Assembly (NCBI RefSeq): GCF_020149935.1
Contig: NZ_CP083757.1
Coordinates: forward strand, 3,869,501 to 3,933,500
Length of the DNA: 64,000 bases
Reading direction: 5' to 3'
Source of the DNA: Marinilongibacter aquaticus
GTDB taxonomy: Bacteria > Bacteroidota > Bacteroidia > Cytophagales > Spirosomataceae
In this document: positions 9,623 through 18,372 of the stretch, in pieces
Position numbering within the stretch: position 1 is the stretch's first letter
How the letters are laid out: each line of letters starts with the position of its first letter
The notes under the pieces: model-generated
What the model saw: the letters and a program-made list of their open reading frames with translations, nothing else
What the model was told of the DNA's origin: nothing
The model's database searches: none
Position numbers and translations under genes: made by a program

Positions 9623-10528
9623 ATGAAGAGAAGAAATTTCCTTGGCCTTTTGCCTGCGGCGGCTATTTGGTCGGCGTTTAATCCAGCAGAACAATTGCCC
9701 ATTTCGTGCAGCACCTACGATTGGCTCACTTTTTATTCGCGAGAAGGCAAAAAGTGGGGCGAAAATGTTGATGCAGACATTGCGGACTTTAAGAAAACAG
9801 GTATGAAAGCGATTGAGCCCAATCTGACCTCGCTTGAAATGACAAAAAGTTTGATTGCGGCATTGAAAAGACAGAACATCCGTATGCCCTCTGTGTATGT
9901 GAACAGCACTCTGCACGAAGCACGTACAGTGTCTCAAGAAATCGAAAAAGTATTGAAAATTGCCCGGCTTGCTAAAAGTTATGGCACGAGCATTGTGGTG
10001 ACAAACCCGAGCCCAATTAGTTGGGGTGAAGGACAGTTGAAATCGGATCGGCAATTGAGCGTGCAGGCCAAAGCCTTAAACGATTTGGGAACTGCTCTGC
10101 GACAATTGGGCATGCATTTGGCTTATCATACTCACGATATGGAAATGAAGGCGGGTGCTCGCGAATTTCACCATATGCTTCAAAATACCGAACCGCAAAA
10201 TATGTCCTTTTGCTTTGATGTACATTGGATTTACCGTGGAAGCGGAAATTCGGCTCTTGCGGTATACGATGTGCTGAAAATGTATGGAAACCGTGTGATC
10301 GAGTTGCATCTCAGACAATCGAAAGCAGGCTTATATGAGGAAGTGTTTTCGGGAGACGGAGATATTGATTACCATTTTGTGGCAAGTGAATTGCAAAAAC
10401 AGAAAGTGCGGGCCCATTTGGTCATTGAGCAATGTTTGGAGCAGAATTCTCCGCATACTTTAAATGCGGTTGAAGCCCACAAGCAAGATTTCGAGGTGGT
10501 CAAAAAGGTTTTTAAAAGAGACTTTTAA
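9623..10528 (+). CDS. Exported sugar phosphate isomerase/epimerase-like TIM barrel
   Basis: A 301-residue protein of the xylose-isomerase-like (AP endonuclease 2) TIM-barrel family. It starts with a twin-arginine-type signal (MKRRNFLGLLPAAAIW), which would export it folded. Likely metal ligands are in the usual order: an Glu near MKAIEPN, His in AYHTHDME, Asp-x-His in CFDVHWIYRG, His in IELHLRQ, and Glu in LVIEQC. Family members isomerise or epimerise sugars; the substrate here is unknown. It is transcribed towards the Ldh-type gene with an 18-base gap and has no clear operon partner. Confidence 0.75.
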   Translation: MKRRNFLGLLPAAAIWSAFNPAEQLPISCSTYDWLTFYSREGKKWGENVDADIADFKKTGMKAIEPNLTSLEMTKSLIAALKRQNIRMPSVYVNSTLHEARTVSQEIEKVLKIARLAKSYGTSIVVTNPSPISWGEGQLKSDRQLSVQAKALNDLGTALRQLGMHLAYHTHDMEMKAGAREFHHMLQNTEPQNMSFCFDVHWIYRGSGNSALAVYDVLKMYGNRVIELHLRQSKAGLYEEVFSGDGDIDYHFVASELQKQKVRAHLVIEQCLEQNSPHTLNAVEAHKQDFEVVKKVFKRDF

Positions 10529-10546
10529 ACGCCTTGAGCCGAAAAG

Positions 10547-11620
10547 TTAAGCAAAAGGAATCTTAAATCTCTTGCTCAGCTCTTCTAAGCTTTCAATCAC
10601 CTTTTCGTTCAAAGGCAGGCCCGTTTTTAAGCGTTCGGCTCGGAAATTGCGTTCTTGATCGCCAGGGATTTGCACAACCTCACCCTCCACGGCGGGTGCA
10701 GAGCGAAAGCGTGTGATCCATGTGTCCATATTTTGCTTGAATTCATCAGCAGGCCGAAAACCATCGATACGCATGGCCCCAAGAAAATGCCCGGTTCCTT
10801 TCCCCACTTGTTGCTGAGCTACGCCATGAAAACCTGCGGTAGCAAAAGGAGGTACCCAAGGACCGTAATTGGCTCCCGAAAGTACACCGGAAAGGATGTC
10901 GACAACCGAGCCGAGTCCGTATCCTTTGTGGCTGCCGTGCTCTCGGTCGCCACCCAAAGGCAGCAGTCCGCCGCCTTCTTTCACGGCATTGTTATAAGCT
11001 GTGGGTTTGCCCTCGGCATCCTGAACCCAGCCCATTGGGGCGGGTTTGCCCTGCCTTTGTAAAATCTCCATTTTGCCATAAGCTACTGCTGTGGTAGCGA
11101 AATCGGCCAAGAAAGCCGGTTGTTTGTCTGCCGGAATGGCCACGGAAATGGGGTTAGTGCCCAGCAGTTTTTCTTTCGAAAAAGTAGGTACGACCAGCGG
11201 GGCGGCATTGGTCATGGCCCAGCCAATCATGTCTTTGTTCAAAGCGAGAGAAGAGTGGTATCCTGCAATACCAAAATGGTTTGAGTTTTGTACCGCAACC
11301 CAGCCTGAGCCCACACGCTCGGCTTTTTCTTTGGCCAATTGCATGGCCCAAGGGGCTACCACCAAACCCAGACCACGGTCGCCGTCTACGGTGGCGGTGG
11401 AGGGTGTTTCGTGCACAATTTGGATATTGGGCTTGGGGTTTAAGCGTCCGTGATCATATAAACGGACATACCCGGCCAGTCGGGCAACGCCGTGCGAATC
11501 TACTCCGTTTAAATCGGCAGAGATGAGTACATCTGCCGCCAATTTGGCATCTGTTTCCGAACAACCTATTGCTTGAAAAATAGACTCGGTGAATGTGCGT
11601 ACTTTCTGATGATCAACCAT
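10547..11620 (-). CDS. Ldh family NAD(P)-dependent oxidoreductase (malate/lactate/ureidoglycolate type)
   Basis: A 357-residue member of the Ldh_2 family (MdH, AllD, ComC, YlmC type), which oxidises 2-hydroxyacids with NAD(P) and has a fold distinct from classical lactate dehydrogenase. Visible signatures are GVDSHGVARLAGYVRLY with the conserved His, the NSNHFGIAGYHSSLA segment with the catalytic-region His, LLGTNPISVAIP, and GGDREHGSHKGYGLG in the cofactor region. The exact substrate cannot be settled from sequence. It is divergent from the DUF4139 gene; the 211-base gap between them shows no exact promoter box. Confidence 0.88.
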   Translation of the reverse strand: MVDHQKVRTFTESIFQAIGCSETDAKLAADVLISADLNGVDSHGVARLAGYVRLYDHGRLNPKPNIQIVHETPSTATVDGDRGLGLVVAPWAMQLAKEKAERVGSGWVAVQNSNHFGIAGYHSSLALNKDMIGWAMTNAAPLVVPTFSKEKLLGTNPISVAIPADKQPAFLADFATTAVAYGKMEILQRQGKPAPMGWVQDAEGKPTAYNNAVKEGGGLLPLGGDREHGSHKGYGLGSVVDILSGVLSGANYGPWVPPFATAGFHGVAQQQVGKGTGHFLGAMRIDGFRPADEFKQNMDTWITRFRSAPAVEGEVVQIPGDQERNFRAERLKTGLPLNEKVIESLEELSKRFKIPFA

Positions 11621-11831
11621 GCGACAATATTAGCACCTTAAATTCGAATTGGCAACGGGCTGCTAATTTTCGGCTTTTGGAGCTAGTTTATAACAGAAAG
11701 GGTTGAACGGTTTTTGGGCTGAGCGGCAGGCATTTGCTCGATATGTTAAGAATATTTAATTCAAGAATCGTACGAAAATAGGCGGAAAAACTTACGTAAT
11801 TCGTTAAACCATAAAACAACAAATCATCGAC

Positions 11832-13409
11832 ATGAAAATTGGACACACTTTTTTAACACTTCTTTTTTTTATGACACAAATTGCTTTTGCTCAGGAACAC
11901 TTATCTGTAAATGCGGCGACGAAAAAAGTCTTGCTTTTTCACGATAGGGCACAAATATCCACCGATTTTGATCTGAAAATTCCGAGCGGACTTTCTCAAA
12001 TAGAAGTATTCGGTTTGGCAAATTCTGTAGATCAAAACACCATTGGCGTGAAAGGGAAAGGCAATTTTACTTTGCTTTCTGTTGATTTTGAACAGGATTA
12101 TATAAGCAAAAAGAAGAAGGTACTTGAAGACAGCATTCAAATGATTGGCAAGCAGATTGATGAAATTGAACTGCAGATCATGGCTTTGGAGCAACAATCC
12201 AATATGATCATGAGCAATGCGAATATACGGCCGAACGACGCCGCTTTTTCGAAGAAATATTTGGAGGAAAACAGTGAGTTTTTCCGCAATAAAGTTCTTG
12301 AAATTGGCAAAGAACGTCTTTCTTTCAAACGTGAATCCAATGCATTGTACGAAAAGCGTGATCGTTTGAATAGGCAATTGGAAACCGACGCTTCCTTGAA
12401 ACAGCCCTTGGGCAAGTTGATATTGCGTGTAAAGGCCAATGCCGCTACGCAAGCTCACTTTGACCTCAATTACATTGCACTGAACACCGGCTGGGTGCCG
12501 TATTATGACATACGCGTAGCCAACCTTGACAGTCCAATGAACATTGGCCTTAAAGCCCGTGTGTATCAGCATACGGGAGTCGATTGGGAACATGTGAACC
12601 TCACACTTTCGACGGCGTCTGTGAACCGAAACAACACAAAGCCCGAGCTTTATCCCCAATATCTCTCTTTCTATGAGCCAAGGCCGGTAATGTATCAGGC
12701 GAAAACTTTACGCAAATCTGACGATATGTCCATGGCCGCTCCTGCAATGGCCGAGATGGCGGATGCTGAAACCTTGGGCAATTATGTGCAGAATGTAGAA
12801 GGTCAACTGAACAGGGAATATCGTATAGATATGCCCTATGATGTGGCCTCTGGGAAAGACGAACACGTGGATATCCAAAATTTGGAATTGGCGGCTGATT
12901 ATTCCACATATATTGTGCCCAGCCGAGATCGAAATGGCTTTCTATTGGCCGAAATAGAGGATTGGTCGAAACACGCCTTGTTGAATGCCCAAGCGAATGT
13001 GTATTTTGAAGGAGCCTTTGTCGGAAAATCGTATATTCAAACACAGGCCAAGGATGAGCCTTTGAAGGTTTCATTGGGACGCGATGAACGCATCATTGCC
13101 GAACGTGAAGAAATCGATAATTTCAAATCGCGAAAGGTTTTGGGTTCAAGCATTCGAGAGCGTTTTGGATACGTGATCAAGGTGAACAATACCCAAAAAG
13201 AGAAAGTGAAAGTATGGATAGAAGATCAGGTTCCTGTTTCGCAAGATTCGGCGATTGAGGTGACGATCGAGGAGCTGAACGGTGGCGAAATGAACAAACA
13301 AACAGGCGTAGTGAAATGGTCGTTGGATGTGCCTGCCGCGACAACCAAACAGATTGAATTTAAATATGAAGTTAAATATCCGAAGGATAAACACGTCAGC
13401 AACCTCTAG
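11832..13409 (+). CDS. DUF4139 domain protein (mucoidy inhibitor MuiA-like)
   Basis: A secreted or periplasmic 525-residue protein. It has a signal peptide (ends IAFAQ), an N-terminal DUF4140-like beta domain (about 28-95; KVLLFHDRAQISTDFDLKIP), a long charged coiled-coil stretch (about 95-195), and a C-terminal DUF4139 beta domain (about 200-525; YIALNTGWVPYYDIRV, ending IEFKYEVKYPKDK). Proteins of this family are widespread and their function is poorly known. The following gene starts within its last codons, which suggests the two work in one unit. Confidence 0.85.
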   Translation: MKIGHTFLTLLFFMTQIAFAQEHLSVNAATKKVLLFHDRAQISTDFDLKIPSGLSQIEVFGLANSVDQNTIGVKGKGNFTLLSVDFEQDYISKKKKVLEDSIQMIGKQIDEIELQIMALEQQSNMIMSNANIRPNDAAFSKKYLEENSEFFRNKVLEIGKERLSFKRESNALYEKRDRLNRQLETDASLKQPLGKLILRVKANAATQAHFDLNYIALNTGWVPYYDIRVANLDSPMNIGLKARVYQHTGVDWEHVNLTLSTASVNRNNTKPELYPQYLSFYEPRPVMYQAKTLRKSDDMSMAAPAMAEMADAETLGNYVQNVEGQLNREYRIDMPYDVASGKDEHVDIQNLELAADYSTYIVPSRDRNGFLLAEIEDWSKHALLNAQANVYFEGAFVGKSYIQTQAKDEPLKVSLGRDERIIAEREEIDNFKSRKVLGSSIRERFGYVIKVNNTQKEKVKVWIEDQVPVSQDSAIEVTIEELNGGEMNKQTGVVKWSLDVPAATTKQIEFKYEVKYPKDKHVSNL

Positions 13410-13989
13410 ACGGAGCTGGTTTTTAATGCTGTTTTTTTTCATGGGGTTTTCGGGCGTTTTTGCTCAAGAACCCCATCAAAAACAGCCCAAGAGCATCGAT
13501 GAACTGATGATGAAAAATCATCCGAACGAATACGAGGCTTTGGTCAACCATGAACCGTATTTGGTCGTCGAAAAATTGGGCAGTAAAAAGCTGCACAAGT
13601 ATTTCATTGGCGATTGGTTTGGCTTTCGCTTGGAAAACGGATCGACTTTTAAAGGTGTTCTGACAGACTTTACAGATTCTACACTTTTTCTGGATTATTA
13701 CGATCAGACCGAGCAAAGAAGTCTAATTCGTGAATTTGATTTCGGATCCATCAAATTCATGTTCAAGAGAAATGTGAAGCCGGGCATCGATTATACATTT
13801 TCGCCTTTGATTTTCTTGCCTTTGGCTTTGGATTGGGCCTATTTCAAACGGCCTCCTTGGCAATCGGCGGGCAGTTTGGTGCTTTTGGGCGGCATAGAGG
13901 CAGGCCGTATCGTATTGATCAACAATAAGAAATTATTCAATAGAAGGCATTTTGCTGGAAGATGGCGTATGCGGAAGTCGCAGTATTGA
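13369..13989 (+). CDS. Hypothetical exported protein
   Basis: About 206 residues from ATG 13369, which overlaps the upstream gene by 41 bases and gives a basic n-region (MKLNIRRINTSATSRRSW) before a hydrophobic signal core ending GVFAQ. The later ATG at 13426 would remove the basic residues and is less likely. The mature part has two halves: a charged domain (DWFGFRLENGSTFKGVLTDF, similar in feel to an SH3-like or LSm-like beta fold) and a C-terminal hydrophobic stretch (FSPLIFLPLALDWAYF, SAGSLVLLGGIEAGRIVLI) that could be membrane segments. I do not recognise a family. It is probably co-transcribed with the DUF4139 gene. Confidence 0.7.
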   Translation, partial: KLNIRRINTSATSRRSWFLMLFFFMGFSGVFAQEPHQKQPKSIDELMMKNHPNEYEALVNHEPYLVVEKLGSKKLHKYFIGDWFGFRLENGSTFKGVLTDFTDSTLFLDYYDQTEQRSLIREFDFGSIKFMFKRNVKPGIDYTFSPLIFLPLALDWAYFKRPPWQSAGSLVLLGGIEAGRIVLINNKKLFNRRHFAGRWRMRKSQY

Positions 13990-14039
13990 AAATCTTCAGA
14001 ATATTTGAGTTTTATCTAAACTGACTTTGTAGAGAATCT

Positions 14040-14047
14040 TATCTTTG
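14040..14047 (+). promoter_or_regulatory. Candidate -7 box of aroA
   Basis: TATCTTTG is an exact match to the Bacteroidetes TAnnTTTG box, 26 bases before the aroA ATG. No good TTG lies at the right distance upstream. Such boxes occur by chance, so position is the main support. Confidence 0.45.
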
Positions 14048-14073
14048 CCGACAATTCAGATAAAACCGCAAGA

Positions 14074-15312
14074 ATGGACAGCATTTTACTCAAAAAGAAC
14101 ACTCAGCGTTTTCAAAAGAAAATACCTTTGGTTTCTTCGAAATCAGAAAGCAACAGGGCTTTGATAATCAATGCACTTTGTGGATTTCAGGCCGAACTCG
14201 AAAATCTGGCCTCGGCAAGAGATACCCAAACGATGATTAGGCTTTTGAAAGAAGACGGTGAAGTGGCCGATGTGTTGGATGCGGGTACTACGATGCGTTT
14301 TTTGACAGCCTATTTTTCTGCGAAAGGGCAAAAGAAGCTGATGACCGGAACGCCTAGAATGCAGGAAAGGCCAATCGGTATTTTGGTCGATGCCTTGCGG
14401 ACAATTGGAGTGGAGATCGAGTATGTGAAAAACGAAGGATATCCCCCGCATCAAATTCAAGCTTTTACAGACCAGAAAAGTGATGAGGTGAGTATCCGAG
14501 GAGATGTCAGCAGTCAGTATATTTCGGCTTTGCTAATGATTGCCCCGACTTTGCCCAAAGGCTTGAAAATCAATTTGACAGGCGAGGTGGGGTCGATCCC
14601 TTACATTACAATGACCATTCAATTGATGGCTTCATTTGGCGTGGAGGTGATGGCAGATTGGAGTATGAACAGGCTTGAAGTGCCTTCTCAGAAATATGTG
14701 CCCGTGCGTTATAAAATCGAATCAGATTGGTCGGGAGCCAGCTATTGGTATGCCGTGGTGGCTTTGGCGGCTCACGAAGATGCAGAAATCGAACTGCTGG
14801 GATTGAAGGAAAATTCTTTGCAGGGCGACAGTGCAATTGTACAGATTATGGAAGTGTTGGGCGTAAAGAGCACTTTTACGGAAGGAGGGGTACTGCTTCA
14901 GAAAACCAAAGCCCAAAATAAGCTGGTTTGGGATTTTGCCAATTGTCCAGATTTGACCCAGACTGTGGCCGTAGTGTGTGTGATGAAAGGTATTCCTGCA
15001 GAATTTACCGGTATAGAAAGCCTTAAAATCAAGGAGACAGACAGGGTGTTGGCTTTGCAGAATGAATTGCAGAAAATAGGTGGAGAGTTGGTTGAGGTAG
15101 TGAAGGACTTCAAATACGAGATCCGTTTCATTGAATGCAATCCTTTTGAAACGCCCAAAATCGAAACCTACGAAGATCACCGCATGGCGATGGCCTTTGC
15201 TCCAGTATCTATGCTTCGGGAAGTGGAAATTGAAGAACCCGAAGTGGTGGTGAAGTCTTATCCCGAGTTTTGGGAGCACTTTTCTGAAGTGACCGAGCTC
15301 GTGAAGGCGTAA
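14074..15312 (+). CDS. aroA: 3-phosphoshikimate 1-carboxyvinyltransferase (EPSP synthase)
   Basis: Transfers enolpyruvate from PEP to shikimate-3-phosphate, the sixth step of the shikimate pathway. The 412-residue protein has the family's landmarks: SKSESNRALI near residue 22 (phosphate binding), LDAGTTMRFLTAYF near 70 (PEP-binding loop), GDVSSQYISALLMIAP (shikimate site), SDWSGASYWYAVVALAA, IKETDRVLALQNEL, and YEDHRMAMAFAP. The PEP-loop GTTMRF resembles the GxAGTxMRFL form common in Bacteroidota, without the LPGSKS start of enteric enzymes. It is flanked by unrelated genes. Confidence 0.95.
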   Translation: MDSILLKKNTQRFQKKIPLVSSKSESNRALIINALCGFQAELENLASARDTQTMIRLLKEDGEVADVLDAGTTMRFLTAYFSAKGQKKLMTGTPRMQERPIGILVDALRTIGVEIEYVKNEGYPPHQIQAFTDQKSDEVSIRGDVSSQYISALLMIAPTLPKGLKINLTGEVGSIPYITMTIQLMASFGVEVMADWSMNRLEVPSQKYVPVRYKIESDWSGASYWYAVVALAAHEDAEIELLGLKENSLQGDSAIVQIMEVLGVKSTFTEGGVLLQKTKAQNKLVWDFANCPDLTQTVAVVCVMKGIPAEFTGIESLKIKETDRVLALQNELQKIGGELVEVVKDFKYEIRFIECNPFETPKIETYEDHRMAMAFAPVSMLREVEIEEPEVVVKSYPEFWEHFSEVTELVKA

Positions 15313-15354
15313 AGAGAAAGTAGGATTTTCCAGTAAAAGATGGGGTATTTTTAA

Positions 15355-15362
15355 TAGTTTTG
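15355..15362 (+). promoter_or_regulatory. Candidate -7 box of the FMN protein gene
   Basis: TAGTTTTG is an exact TAnnTTTG match 23 bases before the ATG at 15386, in the 73-base gap after aroA. Confidence 0.4.
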
Positions 15363-15385
15363 CATGCACGCAAAACTAGATAATT

Positions 15386-16882
15386 ATGCTATCTTCTATC
15401 CCTTGGTGGGCCTATTTGATCTTGTTTTTGATCATTCTCCTAATCCGCGACATCACTCAAAAACGCCACACGATTACCCATAATTTTCCGATTGTAGGTC
15501 ATCTACGATACATTCTCGAAAGCTTCGGTCCTGAACTGCGACAGTACATTGTAGCCAATAACCGTGAAGAATTGCCTTTTAACCGTCGGCAGCGAAGCTG
15601 GATGTACGCCTCTTCGAAAAAGGAAAATCATTATCAAGGGTTTGGGACCGATCAAGATATTCATGAATCGGGTTATATTTTCATCAAACCTGCTCTGATG
15701 CCTTTTCGTGCCGACCTTTCGTTGGACTGGGGAAAAGCTTGCCCGTCGGCCAAGATTATTGGACCGCACCGCGAAAAACCCTTTCATCCCAAATCCATCG
15801 TCAACATTTCGGCCATGAGTTACGGTTCGTTGTCGGCCTCGGCTATTTCAGCTTTGAACATGGGAGCAGCCAATTTTGGCTGTTATCACAATACCGGAGA
15901 AGGTGGTCTTTCTGCATATCATAAAAAGGGGGCAGACGTCTGCTTTCATTTTGGGACAGGTTATTTCGGGGTGCGTGATGAGCATGGCGGTTTCAGTTTG
16001 GACAAGATGATCGAGACGGTAAAAAACAATCCCTGCATAAAAATGATTGAGGTGAAGCTTTCTCAAGGGGCAAAACCAGGGAAAGGAGGCGTGCTTCCGG
16101 GTTCGAAAATCACTGCTGAATTGGCAGAGATTCGAGGTGTGAAAGTGGGCGAAAGTGTGTTGTCTCCGGCATATCATTCTGCATTTTCCACGATTCCAGA
16201 GATGGTCGATTTTATCGAAACCATTGCCAAGCACACCGGTTTGCCAGTTGGGATCAAATCTGCTGTAGGTAAATTGGAAATGTGGGAGGAGTTGGCCGAC
16301 TTTATGAAAAGCACAGGTTATGGCCCGGATTTCATTACCATTGACGGTGGGGAAGGTGGAACTGGTGCGGCCCCGCCCTCATTTGCAGACCACATGGCTT
16401 TGCCTTGGGTTTATGCTTTTTCATCTGTGTACAAAGTTTTCCAGTTGAGGAGCCTTACAGACCGCATTACTTTTATTGGTTCAGGTAAATTGGGTTTGCC
16501 CGACAGTGCCATTATGGCCATGGCTATGGGGGCAGACATGATAAATGTGGCCCGCGAAGCGATGATCTCTATCGGTTGTATTCAAGCTCAATCTTGTCAT
16601 ACAAACCGTTGTCCGACAGGTATCGCCACGAACAACAAATGGCTGGAGTCGGGTTTAGACCCCAGTTTGAAATATGTACGTTTCTCGAACTATGTGAGCA
16701 ACCTGACTCGCGAAATCATGGAGATTACGCACGCCTGCGGCTATGCTCATCCCTCGCAATTCAACATGGATGATATTGATATTTCGATGGGCGACAACAA
16801 CCATACGGCTTCATTGCGTGTGGCTTATGGCTACCAGAAAGACGAAGTGAAGGTGATGCCTTACGGAGCAGAGCCCTTATAA
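15386..16882 (+). CDS. FMN-binding glutamate synthase family protein
   Basis: A 498-residue protein with one N-terminal membrane segment (WWAYLILFLIILLI) and a domain equal to the FMN/synthase domain of glutamate synthase. Landmarks are NISAMSYGSLSASAISALN, NTGEGGLSAYH, IEVKLSQGAKPGKGGVLP, TIDGGEGGTGAAPPSF (phosphate and FMN site), and the Cys cluster in IGCIQAQSCHTNRCPTGIAT, which in glutamate synthase binds a 3Fe-4S cluster. It lacks the amidotransferase domain, so it is not a complete glutamate synthase. Standalone forms are common in bacteria, with reaction unknown or only inferred. Confidence 0.9.
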   Translation: MLSSIPWWAYLILFLIILLIRDITQKRHTITHNFPIVGHLRYILESFGPELRQYIVANNREELPFNRRQRSWMYASSKKENHYQGFGTDQDIHESGYIFIKPALMPFRADLSLDWGKACPSAKIIGPHREKPFHPKSIVNISAMSYGSLSASAISALNMGAANFGCYHNTGEGGLSAYHKKGADVCFHFGTGYFGVRDEHGGFSLDKMIETVKNNPCIKMIEVKLSQGAKPGKGGVLPGSKITAELAEIRGVKVGESVLSPAYHSAFSTIPEMVDFIETIAKHTGLPVGIKSAVGKLEMWEELADFMKSTGYGPDFITIDGGEGGTGAAPPSFADHMALPWVYAFSSVYKVFQLRSLTDRITFIGSGKLGLPDSAIMAMAMGADMINVAREAMISIGCIQAQSCHTNRCPTGIATNNKWLESGLDPSLKYVRFSNYVSNLTREIMEITHACGYAHPSQFNMDDIDISMGDNNHTASLRVAYGYQKDEVKVMPYGAEPL

Positions 16883-16901
16883 AGGCAAAGAAGTGTAAAA
16901 A

Positions 16902-16929
16902 GTGCCCTTTGGTTTATTCCAAAGGGCAC
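16902..16929. terminator. Bidirectional terminator between FMN protein gene and folD
   Basis: A perfect 11-bp stem (GTGCCCTTTGG with CCAAAGGGCAC) with a 6-nt loop lies between convergent genes. It is followed by GGAATTTTTT on the plus strand and by TTTTTACAC on the minus strand, so it can serve both. Confidence 0.88.
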
Positions 16930-16937
16930 GGAATTTT

Positions 16938-17819
16938 TTAAGCGTAAATCTCTTTTCGTGCAGCTTTCAACGTGTTGTGCATCAATGCGGCAACAGTCAT
17001 TAGGCCTACACCGCCAGGTACGGGCGTGATGTAACTGGCTTTCGGAGCCACTTCATCAAACTTGACGTCACCTTTCAAGGCATAGCCTTTTTTCTTGCTT
17101 TCATCCACCACGCGGGTTAGGCCCACATCGATAACCACGGCTCCTTCTTTTATCATTTCGCCTGTGATAAATTCGGGTCTTCCCAAAGCCGCGATCACAA
17201 TATCAGCAGACTGAATGACAGCCTTGATGTTCTGTGTACGGCTGTGCGTAAGCGTAACCGTGCAGTTGCCAGGATAATCGTTTCTTTGCATCAAAATGCT
17301 CATGGGCAAGCCCACAATTTGGCTTCTGCCTACCACCACGCAGTGCTTTCCAGAAGTTTCTATTTCGTAGCGTTTCAACAATTCGAGGATACCGTAAGGG
17401 GTGGCCGAAATGTAAGCCGGAAGCCCTTTGGCCATGCGGCCTATATTGATGGGATGAAAGCCGTCTACGTCTTTTTTTGGGTCGATGGCTTCAATTACTT
17501 TATCTACATTGATGTGATCTGGAAGAGGCAATTGAACGATAAAGCCGTCTACATCTTCATCGTTGTTAAGCTCAGCAATGATTTCCAACACTTCGGCTTC
17601 GCTCACGTTTGAGTCGCGACGAATAAGGCTCGATTTAAAACCGATTTGTTCGCACGATCTTATTTTGCTGGCTACATAAGTTTCGCTGGCTCCATTGTCG
17701 CCTATTAAAACTGCGGCCAAATGCGGAGCTTTTCCACCTTCGGCCAAAAGGGCGTCCACTTCTTCTTTGAGTTCGGCTTTTACTTCCGCAGAAATCTTTT
17801 TGCCGTCGATTATGGTCAT
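16938..17819 (-). CDS. folD: Bifunctional methylenetetrahydrofolate dehydrogenase/cyclohydrolase
   Basis: FolD interconverts 5,10-methylene-, 5,10-methenyl- and 10-formyl-tetrahydrofolate in the cytoplasm. The 293-residue product has the family signatures: [15 protein letters not shown] with the catalytic Lys, the QLPLPDHIN substrate loop, [29 protein letters not shown] (NADP site), and the C-terminal [19 protein letters not shown]. It is the first gene past the bidirectional terminator and has the kinase gene 36 bases upstream on the same strand, so these could share a transcript. Confidence 0.96.
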   Translation of the reverse strand: MTIIDGKKISAEVKAELKEEVDALLAEGGKAPHLAAVLIGDNGASETYVASKIRSCEQIGFKSSLIRRDSNVSEAEVLEIIAELNNDEDVDGFIVQLPLPDHINVDKVIEAIDPKKDVDGFHPINIGRMAKGLPAYISATPYGILELLKRYEIETSGKHCVVVGRSQIVGLPMSILMQRNDYPGNCTVTLTHSRTQNIKAVIQSADIVIAALGRPEFITGEMIKEGAVVIDVGLTRVVDESKKKGYALKGDVKFDEVAPKASYITPVPGGVGLMTVAALMHNTLKAARKEIYA

Positions 17820-17855
17820 TTTCTAAATGGTTTAATAAAACAGGACAAAAATAGT

Positions 17856-18371
17856 TTATTTAGGCTTAATATCGAGATAATCAACGACTTTCTCGAATTC
17901 GGAAAAATTTTCGCCCGAAAGTTGCAGTACACCGGTCCACTGCTCGGGAATTTGCCCAAACTTTTCGTAGGCTTCCCAAATGTATGCGATGTACCAGTCG
18001 GGTATAGGCCCCCAGCGGCGATCGGCCCTTTTTCTTTCAAAAAATGTATCCTTGTCTATTTCAAGAAAGATTTTCTTGTCGTAAAGTGTATTCAGTTCAT
18101 CGAAATGATAGACCAAAAAACCGTCGAGAATGACGATCTCAAATTTCGACAGGTAAAACGCAGTCACTTCAAGAAGCAAAGGCAAATCGATTGATTCAGG
18201 ATTTTCCCAGTCGATTTTATCCTTGATTTTCGGAATTAAATGGCTGTGCTTCACATAATTGTCCTGATTCAACACAATGGCCTGATAATCCATTGCACGC
18301 AAAGTATTTACCAGACTATGAGCCAAAGTGCTTTTTCCCGATCGGCTTACACCGCCTATTCCGACCAGCAT
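17856..18371 (-). CDS. P-loop kinase, uridine kinase / nicotinamide riboside kinase-like
   Basis: A 171-residue NTPase of the phosphoribulokinase/uridine kinase family. A Walker A motif (GGVSRSGKST) lies at residues 6-15. LNQDNYVKHSHLIPK and WENPESIDLPLLLE match the substrate-binding region shared by nicotinamide riboside kinase and uridine kinase. IVILDGFLVYHF is the Walker B-like strand and ERKRADRRWGP resembles the lid. The length and the early GIGGVSRSGK fit the short NRK type, but the substrate is not settled. It starts one base after the HerA-like gene stops, so it is in the same operon. Confidence 0.75.
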   Translation of the reverse strand: MLVGIGGVSRSGKSTLAHSLVNTLRAMDYQAIVLNQDNYVKHSHLIPKIKDKIDWENPESIDLPLLLEVTAFYLSKFEIVILDGFLVYHFDELNTLYDKKIFLEIDKDTFFERKRADRRWGPIPDWYIAYIWEAYEKFGQIPEQWTGVLQLSGENFSEFEKVVDYLDIKPK

Positions 18372-18372
18372 A